DNA of 64,000 bases. Origin: Microbacterium sufflavum. Its GTDB lineage: Bacteria > Actinomycetota > Actinomycetes > Actinomycetales > Microbacteriaceae. The stretch is taken from the NCBI RefSeq assembly GCF_023091155.1, contig NZ_JAHWXK010000001.1:2852001-2916000 (forward strand). Direction: 5' to 3'. The notes under the pieces are model-generated. The model ran no database searches. It was not told the DNA's origin and saw only the letters and a program-made list of their open reading frames with translations. Both the position numbers and the translations under genes were made by a program. This document shows positions 36,657 to 45,778 of the stretch, piece after piece. How positions within the stretch are numbered: the stretch's first letter is position 1; each line of letters starts with the position of its first letter.

Positions 36657-37165
36657 GACGTTGCTCCTGTGTCGGGGGCAGCGGGGACGAGCCGCTGCAG
36701 GTCGGAGATGAGGTTCTGGGGATCGCCGCCGGTGAGCCGGAGGTAGCTGTCCACGATCGTCGTGTCGGCGACGCGCCACGCGATGCGGACGAGGCCGCCC
36801 GGTTCGACCACGCGGTCGATCGTGACGGTGGCCCGGTCGACCGCGACGAGCTGGTCGCGCGCGAGGAAGACCGTGGGGGCGCCGTCGAGGGCCAGCGCGA
36901 CACCGCGGTCGGTCACCGCCAGCTCCCCACGGGCCCGGAAGGCGAGCGGCGTGATGGCCACGCGTTCGAGGGGCTGCTCGTGCGTCGTCGTCGACACGTA
37001 CAGCACCTCGTCGCGGCGCATCACCTCCGCGTGCTCCGGCACACCGAGGGGCGCGGTGAACGCGGCATCGCGCCGCACTCGTCGTCGCCAGGCGAACAGC
37101 ATCGCGAGCAGCACCAGCAGCGCGAGGGCGATCAGGATCGCGACCGCGAGATCCCGTGCGCTCAT
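36653..37165 (-). CDS. PH-like membrane protein of the pyrimidine operon
   Basis: Protein of 170 residues with one N-terminal hydrophobic helix (about 5-28, [21 protein letters not shown]), a short basic stretch (RRRVRRD), then a compact beta-rich domain of about 120 residues that resembles a bacterial PH-like fold. It is bounded by ATGA overlaps with pyrC and carA, so it is translated with the pathway enzymes. A membrane protein gene occupies the same place between pyrC and carA in mycobacteria, so the link is old. The function is unknown; a membrane tether for pyrimidine enzymes is one guess. Confidence 0.8.
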   Translation of the reverse strand: MSARDLAVAILIALALLVLLAMLFAWRRRVRRDAAFTAPLGVPEHAEVMRRDEVLYVSTTTHEQPLERVAITPLAFRARGELAVTDRGVALALDGAPTVFLARDQLVAVDRATVTIDRVVEPGGLVRIAWRVADTTIVDSYLRLTGGDPQNLISDLQRLVPAAPDTGATS

Positions 37166-38466
37166 GCGCCGAGCTCCTCGACGACAGCTCCGCCGTCGAC
37201 GGTCAGCACGCCGCCGTGCAGGGTGTACTGCACGCGGCCCGGCAGTTCGCGGCCGAGGTACGGCGAGTTCGTGCTGCGTCCGCGCAGGTCCGCCTCGGTG
37301 AACACGCCGTCGACCGCCGCGTCGTACAGCGCGAGCTGCGCCGGCTGCCCGACCTCGAGCGGGGTGCCGTGCCCGGCCAGACCGCCGATGCGCGCGGGTG
37401 CCGCGCTCATCACGCGGGCCACGTCCGACCAGTCGAGCAGGCCCGTCTGCACCATGGCCTGGTGCACGACGCGCAGTGCGCTCTCGAGCCCCACCATGCC
37501 GTTCGCGGCCGCCGGCCATTCGCACGCCTTGTGCTCGCTCGGGTGCGGGGCGTGATCGGTCGCGACGATGTCGATCGTGCCGTCGGCGAGCCCTTCGCGC
37601 ACCGCGAGGACATCCTCCTCGCGGCGCAGCGGCGGGTTGACCTTGAACCGCGCGTCATAGCCGCGGACGAGTTCGTCGGTGAGCAGCAGGTGGTGCGGAG
37701 TGACCTCCGCCGTCACGTTCACGCCGCGCTTCTTGGCCCAGCGGATGATGTCGACCGAGCCGGCCGTCGACAGGTGGCACACATGCAGGCGCGAGCCGAC
37801 GTGCTCGGCGAGAAGCACGTCACGCGCGATGATCGACTCCTCGGCGACCGCGGGCCAGCCCGTGAGGCCGAGCTCCGCCGAGACGGTGCCCTCGTTCATC
37901 TGGGCACCCTCGGTCAGGCGGGGGTCCTGGGCATGCTGGGCGATCACACCGCCGAACGACTTCACGTACTCCAACGCGCGGCGCATGATCAGCGGGTCCC
38001 ACACGCAGAAGCCGTCATCGCTGAACACCCGCACCTGCGCACGCGAGGTCGCCATGGCGCCGAGCTCGGCGAGGCGCTCGCCCTTCTGGCCCACCGTGAC
38101 CGCGCCGATCGGCTGCACCGTGGCGTAGCCCGCGGCCTCGCCGAGGGCCAGCTCCTGCTCGACGACGCCGGCCGTGTCGGCCACGGGCGACGTGTTCGGC
38201 ATCGCGAACACGGCCGTGAAGCCACCGGCCGCCGCCGCGCGCGTGCCGCTGAGGATCGTCTCCGACGCCTCGTACCCGGGCTCGCGCAGATGCGTGTGCA
38301 GGTCGACCAGACCCGGCAGGGCGATGAGGCCGGCGGCATCGATCACTCGCGCGCCGGCACGGCTGAGCCCGGAGCCGATCTCGGCGATCCGGCCGTCCTC
38401 GATGATCAGGTCGGCGCTCTCCGCGCCGAGCAGCCGTGCACCGGTGATGACGAGGGTCTCGCTCAC
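37162..38466 (-). CDS. pyrC: Dihydroorotase
   Basis: Class I dihydroorotase of 434 residues that cyclises carbamoyl aspartate. Zinc ligands are in [10 protein letters not shown] near residue 56, with later His residues in HVCHLST and VTPHH and Asp in ATDHAPH near residue 306. It is the bacterial type paired with aspartate transcarbamoylase in B. subtilis and Aquifex. The GTG start overlaps the pyrB stop (GTGA). Confidence 0.97.
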   Translation of the reverse strand: MSETLVITGARLLGAESADLIIEDGRIAEIGSGLSRAGARVIDAAGLIALPGLVDLHTHLREPGYEASETILSGTRAAAAGGFTAVFAMPNTSPVADTAGVVEQELALGEAAGYATVQPIGAVTVGQKGERLAELGAMATSRAQVRVFSDDGFCVWDPLIMRRALEYVKSFGGVIAQHAQDPRLTEGAQMNEGTVSAELGLTGWPAVAEESIIARDVLLAEHVGSRLHVCHLSTAGSVDIIRWAKKRGVNVTAEVTPHHLLLTDELVRGYDARFKVNPPLRREEDVLAVREGLADGTIDIVATDHAPHPSEHKACEWPAAANGMVGLESALRVVHQAMVQTGLLDWSDVARVMSAAPARIGGLAGHGTPLEVGQPAQLALYDAAVDGVFTEADLRGRSTNSPYLGRELPGRVQYTLHGGVLTVDGGAVVEELGA

Positions 38467-39428
38467 AGGTCTCCCCCTCGTTCGTCGTCTCGTTCGCCCG
38501 CCAGCAGCAGGTACAGCACAGCCATCCGCACGGAGACCCCGTTCGAGACCTGTTCCAGCACCGTCGAGCGGGGGGAATCGGCTGCTTCGGAGGAGATCTC
38601 CAGCCCCCGGTTCATGGGTCCGGGGTGCATCACAATGCTACCGGCCGGAAGAGCGGCCACACGCCGTGCGTCCAGACCCCACCGGCGCGAATACTCCCGC
38701 TCAGTCGGGAAATACGCGGCGTTCATGCGCTCCAGCTGGATCCGCAGCATCATGACCGCGTCCGGCCCGGCCGCCAGCGCCTCGTCGAGGTCGTAGACGA
38801 CCCGGACCGGCCAGAGCGACACGTTCTGCGGCACCAGCGTCGGCGGCGAGACCAGCGTGACCTCGGCGCCCAGGGTCGTCAGCAGCCACACGTTCGAGCG
38901 CGCGACCCGCGAGTGCAGCACGTCGCCGACGATCGTGACGCGGAGACCGGTCAGGTCGCGTCCACGACTGTCCGCGCCGTAGCGGCGCTTGCGGATCGTG
39001 AACGCGTCGAGCAGCGCCTGCGTCGGGTGCTCGTGCGTGCCATCACCCGCGTTGACGACGCCCGCAGAGATCCACCCGCTCGTCGCGAGGGTCTGCGGGG
39101 CGCCCGAGCCGGGGTGACGGACGACGACCGCATCGGCGCCGATCGCCTCGAGGGTCTGCGCCGTGTCCTTGAGGCTCTCGCCCTTGGAGACGCTGGAGCC
39201 CTTCGCGGCGAAGTTGATCACGTCGGCGGAGAGCCGCTTGGCCGCGGCCTCGAACGAGATCCGGGTGCGGGTCGAGTCCTCGAAGAAGAGGTTGACGACC
39301 GTCTTGCCACGCAGCGTCGGAAGCTTCTTGACCTCGCGCGACTGCGTGTCCGACATGTCCTCCGCGACATCGAGGATGCGCAGCGCCGTGGCGCGGTCGA
39401 GGGTGCGGGTGTCCAGGAGGTGCCTCAT
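38463..39428 (-). CDS. pyrB: Aspartate carbamoyltransferase catalytic subunit
   Basis: Catalytic subunit of 321 residues that condenses carbamoyl phosphate with aspartate. The carbamoyl phosphate site is FFEDSTRTR near residue 50; [10 protein letters not shown] follows near residue 134. No PyrI regulatory chain is encoded nearby, as expected for the unregulated trimer. The ATG overlaps the pyrR stop by 4 bases. Confidence 0.97.
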   Translation of the reverse strand: MRHLLDTRTLDRATALRILDVAEDMSDTQSREVKKLPTLRGKTVVNLFFEDSTRTRISFEAAAKRLSADVINFAAKGSSVSKGESLKDTAQTLEAIGADAVVVRHPGSGAPQTLATSGWISAGVVNAGDGTHEHPTQALLDAFTIRKRRYGADSRGRDLTGLRVTIVGDVLHSRVARSNVWLLTTLGAEVTLVSPPTLVPQNVSLWPVRVVYDLDEALAAGPDAVMMLRIQLERMNAAYFPTEREYSRRWGLDARRVAALPAGSIVMHPGPMNRGLEISSEAADSPRSTVLEQVSNGVSVRMAVLYLLLAGERDDERGGDL

Positions 39429-39955
39429 TCGCCGATGGTCACCTCCTCGGCGCCGTCCGTCTCGAACAGACGGACGTTCACGCGCTCGGTGCGGGCGGAC
39501 GGGATGTTCTTGCCGACGAAGTCGGGGCGGATCGGGAGCTCGCGGTGACCGCGGTCGACGAGGATCGCCAGCCGCACGGCGCTCGGGCGGCCGATCGACT
39601 GGATGGCGTCCAGCGCGGCACGGATGCTGCGCCCGGAGAAGAGGACGTCGTCGACCAGCACCACGGTCTTCCCATCGATGCCGCCGGGCGGGATCTCGGT
39701 CGGCTGCGGGGACCGCGTCGGGTGCTTGGCCAGATCGTCACGGAAGAGCGTGACGTCGAGCGAGCCGACGGGGACCGAGACCTGCGCGATCTCACTGATC
39801 AGGGTGCCGAGGCGATGCCCCAGGGTGACGCCGCGGGTCGGGATCCCGAGGAGGACGAGGCCGTCGGCGCCTCGATTCGACTCGAGGATCTCGTGCGCGA
39901 TCCGGGTCAGCGCTCGTGAGATGTCGGCTTGGTGCAGCACAGTGCGCACGCTCAT
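39425..39955 (-). CDS. pyrR: PyrR pyrimidine operon regulator
   Basis: RNA-binding regulator of 176 residues with a phosphoribosyltransferase fold; it often has weak uracil phosphoribosyltransferase activity. The PRPP loop is [18 protein letters not shown] near residue 103. PyrR binds a stem-loop in pyr mRNA when UMP is high. A matching loop lies just upstream at 39971-39986. The ATG at 39955 has an AAGGGAG site 6 bases upstream and gives the normal N-terminus; a GTG 24 bases further up is possible but lacks this spacing. It is the first gene of the operon. Confidence 0.96.
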   Translation of the reverse strand: MSVRTVLHQADISRALTRIAHEILESNRGADGLVLLGIPTRGVTLGHRLGTLISEIAQVSVPVGSLDVTLFRDDLAKHPTRSPQPTEIPPGGIDGKTVVLVDDVLFSGRSIRAALDAIQSIGRPSAVRLAILVDRGHRELPIRPDFVGKNIPSARTERVNVRLFETDGAEEVTIGE

Positions 39956-39970
39956 CAGCCGCTCCCTTCT

Positions 39971-39986
39971 CCGCCTCACAGGACGG
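39971..39986 (-). promoter_or_regulatory. PyrR-binding stem-loop in the pyrR leader
   Basis: Minus-strand RNA reads CCGUCCUGUGAGGCGG. It matches the PyrR binding-loop consensus ARUCCNGNGAGGYU at every constrained position except the first and last. It folds as a 5-bp stem with the hexaloop CUGUGA. The 3' side of the stem lies 2 bases before the AAGGGAG ribosome binding site (39962-39968) of pyrR. Bound PyrR would block that site, so control by translational repression, as reported for mycobacteria, is likely rather than attenuation. No intrinsic terminator follows. Confidence 0.7.
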
Positions 39987-40009
39987 TGTTAAAGGTTGCT
40001 TGCGATGTC

Positions 40010-40015
40010 AGTCTA
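40010..40015 (-). promoter_or_regulatory. -10 element TAGACT, pyr operon promoter
   Basis: TAGACT on the minus strand. Transcription would start near 40003 and give a leader of about 48 bases that holds the PyrR-binding loop and the ribosome binding site. No good -35 hexamer is seen. Confidence 0.4.
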
Positions 40016-40038
40016 TCGGAGCGGGAGACCGCGTCCGC

Positions 40039-41616
40039 TCAGCTCGCCTCCTGGAGCACGGCGTCGGTGACGTCGTCGATCTTGCGGGCGCGGATCGGGT
40101 GGCCGCTCGTGGAGAGGCACCGCCCGGTCTTCAGATCCCACTTCCAGTCGTGCATGCTGCACGTCAGGACGCCGTCCTCGTCGACCGAGCCGGTGCGGGT
40201 CAGGTCGGCGCGCAGGTGCGGACACCGGCGCTGCACCACCCAGTCGCCCACCTCGGCGTCTTCGGTCTGGTCGGTCTGCTCCTGGTACCAGTTCTCGACA
40301 TACTCGATGCGGTCCACCGACAGGCACTTGAGGAACGTGGTGAGGAACTCGTTGAACTTGCCGCTGCGGCCCACGGAGAACTGCATCGACAGGAAGATCG
40401 AGTTCGACCAGTCGATCTCGTGATCACGGATGTTGGTCGAGACGAGGTCGGCGGGGATCGTGTACCAGTAGACGCACTCCTCCCCCGCGTACTCGCGGAC
40501 CTTGGCACGCGGGAAGTCCACCACCATGTCGAGCTCGCCGATGCGGAACCGCACGTGGCCGCCCACGCCGAGTCGGATCGTGCGCGACTTCTTCAGCAGC
40601 GGCTCCCACCAGTTCTTGAGGGCCTCGAGCATCTCGGCGGGCGGGATGATCTCCGCGCGGGAAGCTTCCTCGTCGCGGATCTCCTGCTGTCGCGACGCCC
40701 GCTGCTCCTCCAGGTAGTCCCACTTGTCGTCGAACATGCGGCTGATCTCGGCCTCGGTGTACAGGGTCTGCGCGGTCGTGACCTCGCCGCCGTCGATCGT
40801 GACGACCGTGCCGGGGATGAACAGCTGGCCGTCGTACTGCGGCGACAGCTCCTTCATATGCGCCAGGAACTGCTTCTGATCCGTGAAGATCGACTCGCCG
40901 TTGCGGCCCGTGCCGTTGAAGTCGAACAGGTCGTCGCGCAGGAACATCGGCGGACCGGCCATCGGGAACACGTGCGGGGCGTCGACCTTGTCGATGTAGT
41001 ACATCGCCCGCTTGTTCTGGGCCTCGCGCTTGAGCCGGGCGAAGTTCTGCTTCGCGTCGAGCGGCAGGTCGTACACCATCGGCCACCAGATCGCGCCGGA
41101 GACCTGCGTGAAGTAGGCATCCGGCTTGCCGAAGTGCAGCAGCTTCTCGAGGTCGAGCGGGTGCGAGTCGTTCTGGTTGAGCATCGAGCCCGTGCCGTCG
41201 TCGACGCTCAGCGAGGAGTCGCCGATCGGGCCGTCGCTCGGCGCCCGCAGCGGCGTGATCATCAGCTTGAGATCACCGCGCTGGATGATCTCGCCCGCGG
41301 GCGCGTAGGTGATGTTCGTGTACCCGAGCGCCCGGATGTCCTGCTCCAGGTCGTCGATCGGATACTCCGGCAGCAGCACCTCGATGTCCTTGCGGATGTA
41401 CCGCTCCAGGAGGGCGGGGTCGAAGTGGTCGCGGTGCCGGTGCGAGATGTACAGGAAGTCCGCCTCGCGGCCGAATCGCTCCCAGTCGAGCGCGCGGTTG
41501 TCGGGGAACGGGAACCAGGAGCCGAAGAACGAGGGCCCGAGGACCGGGTCGCAGATGATGTTCCCGCCGGCCGTCTCGATGAACATCCCGGCGTGGCCGA
41601 GTCCCGTGATCCGCAT
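40039..41616 (-). CDS. Metallo-beta-lactamase fold protein with C-terminal Rieske domain
   Basis: Protein of 525 residues. The N-terminal half is an MBL-fold hydrolase: HRHRDH at residues 59-64 is the metal-binding motif, preceded by a UlaG-like start (RITGLGHAGMFIET). The C-terminal ~65 residues carry a Rieske 2Fe-2S site, Cys465-x-His467 and Cys486-x2-His489. This pairing resembles CMP-N-acetylneuraminate hydroxylase-like proteins, but a sialic acid substrate is not supported by neighbours. An internal stretch of about 300 residues is unassigned. A TACAAT -10 element lies 28 bases upstream of the ATG, with an AGAGGA site. Probably an oxygen-dependent enzyme with unknown substrate. Confidence 0.85.
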   Translation of the reverse strand: MRITGLGHAGMFIETAGGNIICDPVLGPSFFGSWFPFPDNRALDWERFGREADFLYISHRHRDHFDPALLERYIRKDIEVLLPEYPIDDLEQDIRALGYTNITYAPAGEIIQRGDLKLMITPLRAPSDGPIGDSSLSVDDGTGSMLNQNDSHPLDLEKLLHFGKPDAYFTQVSGAIWWPMVYDLPLDAKQNFARLKREAQNKRAMYYIDKVDAPHVFPMAGPPMFLRDDLFDFNGTGRNGESIFTDQKQFLAHMKELSPQYDGQLFIPGTVVTIDGGEVTTAQTLYTEAEISRMFDDKWDYLEEQRASRQQEIRDEEASRAEIIPPAEMLEALKNWWEPLLKKSRTIRLGVGGHVRFRIGELDMVVDFPRAKVREYAGEECVYWYTIPADLVSTNIRDHEIDWSNSIFLSMQFSVGRSGKFNEFLTTFLKCLSVDRIEYVENWYQEQTDQTEDAEVGDWVVQRRCPHLRADLTRTGSVDEDGVLTCSMHDWKWDLKTGRCLSTSGHPIRARKIDDVTDAVLQEAS

Positions 41617-41644
41617 TGCATTCCTCTCGAAGATGAACCGTTCG

Positions 41645-41650
41645 ATTGTA
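41645..41650 (-). promoter_or_regulatory. -10 element TACAAT of the MBL-Rieske gene
   Basis: TACAAT on the minus strand differs from TATAAT at one position. Transcription would start near 41638, giving a leader of about 22 bases with AGAGGA before the ATG. No clear -35. Confidence 0.5.
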
Positions 41651-41695
41651 CCGAGGTGTCCCTGGGCGACCGGTCGGACGAGCCGGAGATAACCC

Positions 41696-44656
41696 TCAGG
41701 CCTCGAAGAGCCCGCGGATGTCGTCGGCCGAGAGCGACTGCGCGAACAGGGCATCGTCGTCGAGCACGGCGGTGAAGAGCCGGGCCTTGCGCCGCTGCAG
41801 GGCGAGCACCTTCTCCTCGATCGTGCCGGTCGCGATCAACCGGTAGACGAACACCTGGCTCGGCTGGCCGATGCGATGCGTGCGGTCGACGGCCTGCGCC
41901 TCGGCGGCCGGGTTCCACCACGGGTCGAGGAGGAACACGTAGTCGGCCTCGGTGAGCGTCAGACCGAACCCGCCCGCCTTCAGGCTGATCAGGAAGACCG
42001 GCTGCTCGCCCGTCCGGAAGCCCTCGACCACGGCATCCCGTCGCCGCGTCGCACCGTCGAGGTGGGCGTAGGGGATCCCGGCAGCCGCGAGTCGCTCCGC
42101 CGCGAGGTCGAGGAAGGACGTGAACTGGCTGAACACCAGGGCGCGGTGGCCCTCCGCCTGGAGCTCGACCACGCGTTCCAGCAGCACGTCGAGCTTGCGC
42201 GAGCCGATCCGGGCGTCCGCGGGGTCGACCAGTCCTGGTGCGAGGCTGAGCATCCGCAGCAGCGTGAGCGAACGGAACACGATGAAACGGTTGCGGTCGA
42301 GGTCCTCGAGGAGCCCCAGCACCTTCTGGCGCTCCCGCTGCAGCACCGTCTCGTACAGCGACCGGTGCGCCGCGCTGAGCTCCACCTCGAGCACCTGCTC
42401 CTGCTTCGGAGGGAGGTCGGCCGCCACCAGCTCCTTCGTACGCCGCAGCAGCAGCGGCCGGATCCGCCGGCGGAGGCGGGCCAGGCGACGCGCGCGGTAC
42501 TCGCCGCCCTCCACGTTCTCCGGGACCTTGCCCTGCTCGATCGGCTGGATGTACTGCTCCCGGAACTTCCGCGCCGACGCGAAGAGCCCGGGAGCGGTGA
42601 GCTTCAGCAGCGCCCACAGCTCGCTGAGACTGTTCTCGAGCGGGGTGCCCGTCACCGCGAACGTCACATCGGCGGGAAAGCTCGCGACGGCGCGGTGCAG
42701 CTTGGTGGCCGGGTTCTTCACGAACTGAGCCTCGTCGAGGATCAGGCCGGCCCAGGTCACCCCGGCGAAGGCCTCCGCGTCGATCCGCGCGACCGCGTAC
42801 GTGGTGACCACCAGGTCCGCGCCCGCGGCGACCGTCGACAGCGATGGCCCGGACGAGGTGGACCTGGCGGCGACGCGGAGCCCCGGGGTGAACTTCGCGG
42901 CCTCGCTCAGCCACGTCGGCAGCACCGAGGTCGGGACGACCACGAGGAAGGGGCGCGTCTCTCCCGCCTCGCGGGTGTGAGCGACGAGCGCGAGCAGCTG
43001 CAGCGTCTTGCCGAGGCCCATGTCGTCGGCGAGGATGCCGCCCAGCCGGTGCCCCCAGAGGAACGCCAGCCAGTCGAGCCCCTGCTGCTGATACGGCCGC
43101 AACTGCGCCCGGACGCCGGACGGCACCGGGACCGGGGGCACCCCCGCCGCCCCGCGCAGGCCGTCGGCCGTCGCGCGCCAGCTCACGGCGGGCACGGCCT
43201 CGTCCGCGAGGTCCTCGAACTCCTCCCACAGGTCGATCTGGTGGCGGCTGAGGCGCGGCCCCGTCTCCCATTCGTCGAGGTCGCCCGCCTCGTCGATCAG
43301 CTCACGGAGTCGATCGAGCGCCGGATGGTTCAGCGAGAAGTAGGTGCCGTCGACGAGCAGGAGCTTCCTGCGACCCCTGCTCATCGCGGTGAACAGCGGC
43401 TCGAACGGGATCGTGCGCCCGTCGATGCGCACCAGGACGCCCAGGTCGAACCAGTCCGGATCGGTGGACTCGACCGTGCTCACGGTGATCTCGGGCTCGC
43501 CCGACAGTTCGCGATATGTCTTCCGGCGACCGTCGACGACCACGGTCACGCCCTCCGCCTCCAGCGCCGGCACAGCCCTGGTGACGAACTCCGCCGCCTC
43601 GACGTCGTGGAAGGCCCCCTCCGCGGCGAACGGCTCCCCGATCAGCTCGGCCCACCGCGCGGCGAGGTCGTGCCCCGCCGCACTCTCCGCCCGCAGATCC
43701 CGCACCGCCTGCGGCCCGGGGGCGAACGGCACGCGCCCGAAGCCGCGGTAGTCCCACTCGAACGCATAGGCCACCGTGTCCCCGCGGCGGAACGAGAGGC
43801 GCAGCACGGGCTGCGGCGCGGGCAGCTCCGGAAGCCGCACCCGTCCGAGCCCACGGGTCGGTACCCGCCGTGCCAGCACCGGGTAGGCGTCGCGGAGGAA
43901 CACCTCCTCGTCGGCCGCCGCCACGGTGAGGCCGCCCGGCGCGAGGAGGAGGGGTCGCAGCGGTTCGGCCACCGGAGACTCCGCGAGCGTCACGTGCAGC
44001 CGCGCCCCCGACTGGTCGACCGCGTAGAGCCCCGTGCGACCGATCGGATGCACGGAGTCGGGCTCGACCGCGCGTCCGTCGAGCGTGATGGCAGGACGCA
44101 CCACCAGCGTCCCGTCGTCGGCCCGAGCCACGGTGGCCTCGACCGACGCGGACTCCGCGATCGCCACGGTCGTGGACTTCTGCGTCGCGACCAGGGGGAT
44201 GCCGAGTGCGCCGGCCACCCTGAGGTGTCCCCACAGCAGGCTCGACTCGATCAGGTCCGCGACCAGCCAGTCGCCCGCCGTGCCGGACAGCAGACTGTCT
44301 CTGGCGATGCTGAGCAGATCGGCGAACCATCGAGAGCGCTCACGTCCGTATTCGTCCGGCGCGCGACGAACCGCGTCCCAGGTGGCGGCTCCGAGCACCC
44401 ACGCGCCGGTCGCGGCGCTGCGCTCCAGGGGACGGATGCCGAGCAGCAGCTCACCGGTCCCCTTCGCCACGTCGCGCGGCGTCGCGGTGCGCTGGGGTCG
44501 CGCGGCCCAGGGGTTCGCGCCGCGGGAATCGCGCACCCGGAGCTCGACCCCCAGCGCGAGCGCGGTCCGCGGCTCGGCGGGGACCGCCGCACCGAGGATC
44601 GACCGCCAGTCGGACGGCGCGCCGTCGTCGCGCGCGGCATCGGAGGGAACGGTCAT
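41696..44656 (-). CDS. SNF2-family DEAD/DEAH helicase
   Basis: Protein of 986 residues. The C-terminal ~480 residues are a complete SNF2 ATPase: Walker A in ADDMGLGKTLQLL near 540, a DEAQ box in LILDEAQFVKN, TGTPLENSLSELW, and motif VI QAVDRTHRIGQ. The N-terminal ~500 residues are a less conserved bacterial SNF2-associated region. Family members act as ATP-driven DNA translocases that displace or remodel proteins, including RNA polymerase. The ATG at 44656 has a GAGAGGA site about 8 bases upstream and lies 43 bases downstream of nusB, so it may be the last gene of that transcript. Confidence 0.92.
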   Translation of the reverse strand: MTVPSDAARDDGAPSDWRSILGAAVPAEPRTALALGVELRVRDSRGANPWAARPQRTATPRDVAKGTGELLLGIRPLERSAATGAWVLGAATWDAVRRAPDEYGRERSRWFADLLSIARDSLLSGTAGDWLVADLIESSLLWGHLRVAGALGIPLVATQKSTTVAIAESASVEATVARADDGTLVVRPAITLDGRAVEPDSVHPIGRTGLYAVDQSGARLHVTLAESPVAEPLRPLLLAPGGLTVAAADEEVFLRDAYPVLARRVPTRGLGRVRLPELPAPQPVLRLSFRRGDTVAYAFEWDYRGFGRVPFAPGPQAVRDLRAESAAGHDLAARWAELIGEPFAAEGAFHDVEAAEFVTRAVPALEAEGVTVVVDGRRKTYRELSGEPEITVSTVESTDPDWFDLGVLVRIDGRTIPFEPLFTAMSRGRRKLLLVDGTYFSLNHPALDRLRELIDEAGDLDEWETGPRLSRHQIDLWEEFEDLADEAVPAVSWRATADGLRGAAGVPPVPVPSGVRAQLRPYQQQGLDWLAFLWGHRLGGILADDMGLGKTLQLLALVAHTREAGETRPFLVVVPTSVLPTWLSEAAKFTPGLRVAARSTSSGPSLSTVAAGADLVVTTYAVARIDAEAFAGVTWAGLILDEAQFVKNPATKLHRAVASFPADVTFAVTGTPLENSLSELWALLKLTAPGLFASARKFREQYIQPIEQGKVPENVEGGEYRARRLARLRRRIRPLLLRRTKELVAADLPPKQEQVLEVELSAAHRSLYETVLQRERQKVLGLLEDLDRNRFIVFRSLTLLRMLSLAPGLVDPADARIGSRKLDVLLERVVELQAEGHRALVFSQFTSFLDLAAERLAAAGIPYAHLDGATRRRDAVVEGFRTGEQPVFLISLKAGGFGLTLTEADYVFLLDPWWNPAAEAQAVDRTHRIGQPSQVFVYRLIATGTIEEKVLALQRRKARLFTAVLDDDALFAQSLSADDIRGLFEA

Positions 44657-44699
44657 ACCCCGATCCTCTCCGAGGCCACGGACACCGGCGCCGGTGCGC

Positions 44700-45110
44700 T
44701 CAGGCGGCGCGAGCCACCCGGGCGAGCACGCCGTGCACGAACGGACCGGAGTCGTCGGTCGAGAACTCCTTCGCCAGCTCCACGGCCTCGTCGATCGCGA
44801 CGGCGGTGGGCACCTCGTCGTTGTACAGGATCTCCCAGACGCCGATGCGCAGCAGCGCCCGGTCGACCGCAGGCATCCGCTCGAGCTTCCAGTCGCGGCT
44901 GTGCGTGGTGATCTGCTCGTCGATCTCGTCGCGCTGGTCGATGATGCCGTCGACGATCTCCCTGGCGTACAGCCAGGAGGCCTCGCGAGCGGGCTCGCTC
45001 GCCGCGCGCTTGGCCTCGGCCGCCAGCGCGATCGCGAGGTCATCGCCGCGGACGTCGGCGGAGAACAGGATGTCGAGAGCGCGCTTGCGCGCCTTCGTGC
45101 GGGCGCTCAC
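44700..45110 (-). CDS. nusB: Transcription antitermination factor NusB
   Basis: All-alpha RNA-binding protein of 136 residues, which with NusE binds boxA RNA and supports rRNA antitermination. The family start is ARTKARKRALDILF, and the C-terminal half has the conserved DRALLRIGVWEILY and AIDEAVELAKEFSTDDSG segments. The GTG start lies 3 bases after the efp stop, so the efp-nusB order is transcriptionally tight. Confidence 0.95.
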   Translation of the reverse strand: MSARTKARKRALDILFSADVRGDDLAIALAAEAKRAASEPAREASWLYAREIVDGIIDQRDEIDEQITTHSRDWKLERMPAVDRALLRIGVWEILYNDEVPTAVAIDEAVELAKEFSTDDSGPFVHGVLARVARAA

Positions 45111-45113
45111 GCC

Positions 45114-45674
45114 TTACTTCTCGCGGCCGAGGTAGTCACCCGTGCGGGTGTCGACCTTGACCTTCGTGCCGGTCTCCAGGAACAGAGGCACCTGGATCTC
45201 GTACCCGGTCTCGAGGGTCGCGGGCTTGGTGCCGGCCGACGAGCGGTCGCCCTGCAGGCCGGGCTCGGTGTAGGTGACCTCGAGGATCACGGACGCCGGC
45301 AGATCGATGTAGAGAGGGTTGCCGTTGTTGAGGGCGATCGTGACCTGCTGGTTCTCGAGCAGGAAGTTCTTCGCGTCGCCGACCGTCGCCGCCGGAAGCG
45401 TGATCTGGTCGAAGTCGGTCTGGTCCATGAAAACGAAGCCGTCGCCGTCGGTGTACAGGTAGGTGTAGTCACGGCGGTCGACGTTCTCGATCTCGATCTT
45501 CGCGCCCGCGTTGTACGTGCGGTCGACGACCTTGCCCGACACGACGTTCTTCAGCTTGGTGCGGACGAACGCGCCACCCTTGCCGGGCTTCACGTGCTGG
45601 AACTCGATGACGCTCCAGAGCTGCCCGTCGATGCTGAGGACGACGCCGTTCTTGATGTCTGCGGTGGATGCCAT
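45114..45674 (-). CDS. efp: Elongation factor P
   Basis: Elongation factor of 186 residues with three beta-barrel domains, which relieves ribosome stalling at polyproline. The tip loop is KPGKGGAF with Lys32. No EpmA-type lysyl-lysine or rhamnosyl modification gene is seen nearby; actinobacterial EF-P is thought to work without modification. The ATG is 104 bases from aroQ, a gap that has its own TAGAAT -10 element and a small hairpin, so efp-nusB can be transcribed separately. Confidence 0.97.
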   Translation of the reverse strand: MASTADIKNGVVLSIDGQLWSVIEFQHVKPGKGGAFVRTKLKNVVSGKVVDRTYNAGAKIEIENVDRRDYTYLYTDGDGFVFMDQTDFDQITLPAATVGDAKNFLLENQQVTIALNNGNPLYIDLPASVILEVTYTEPGLQGDRSSAGTKPATLETGYEIQVPLFLETGTKVKVDTRTGDYLGREK

Positions 45675-45726
45675 GCGCTGAAGGTTCCGTTCGTGAGTCC
45701 GTGGGGCCGGAGTCGGCCGACAGTCG

Positions 45727-45732
45727 ATTCTA
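45727..45732 (-). promoter_or_regulatory. -10 element TAGAAT of efp
   Basis: TAGAAT on the minus strand, one mismatch to TATAAT. Transcription would start near 45720 and give a leader of about 46 bases before the efp ATG. Confidence 0.4.
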
Positions 45733-45743
45733 CGGGATGATCA

Positions 45744-45760
45744 CGCACGCCCCGCGTGCG
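45744..45760 (-). terminator. Short hairpin after aroQ
   Basis: CGCACGC-CCC-GCGTGCG, a perfect 7-bp stem with a 3-base loop, 18 bases downstream of the aroQ stop. No U-tract follows, so it may be only a partial terminator between the aro genes and efp. Confidence 0.35.
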
Positions 45761-45778
45761 CCCGCCTCTGGCCGGGGG

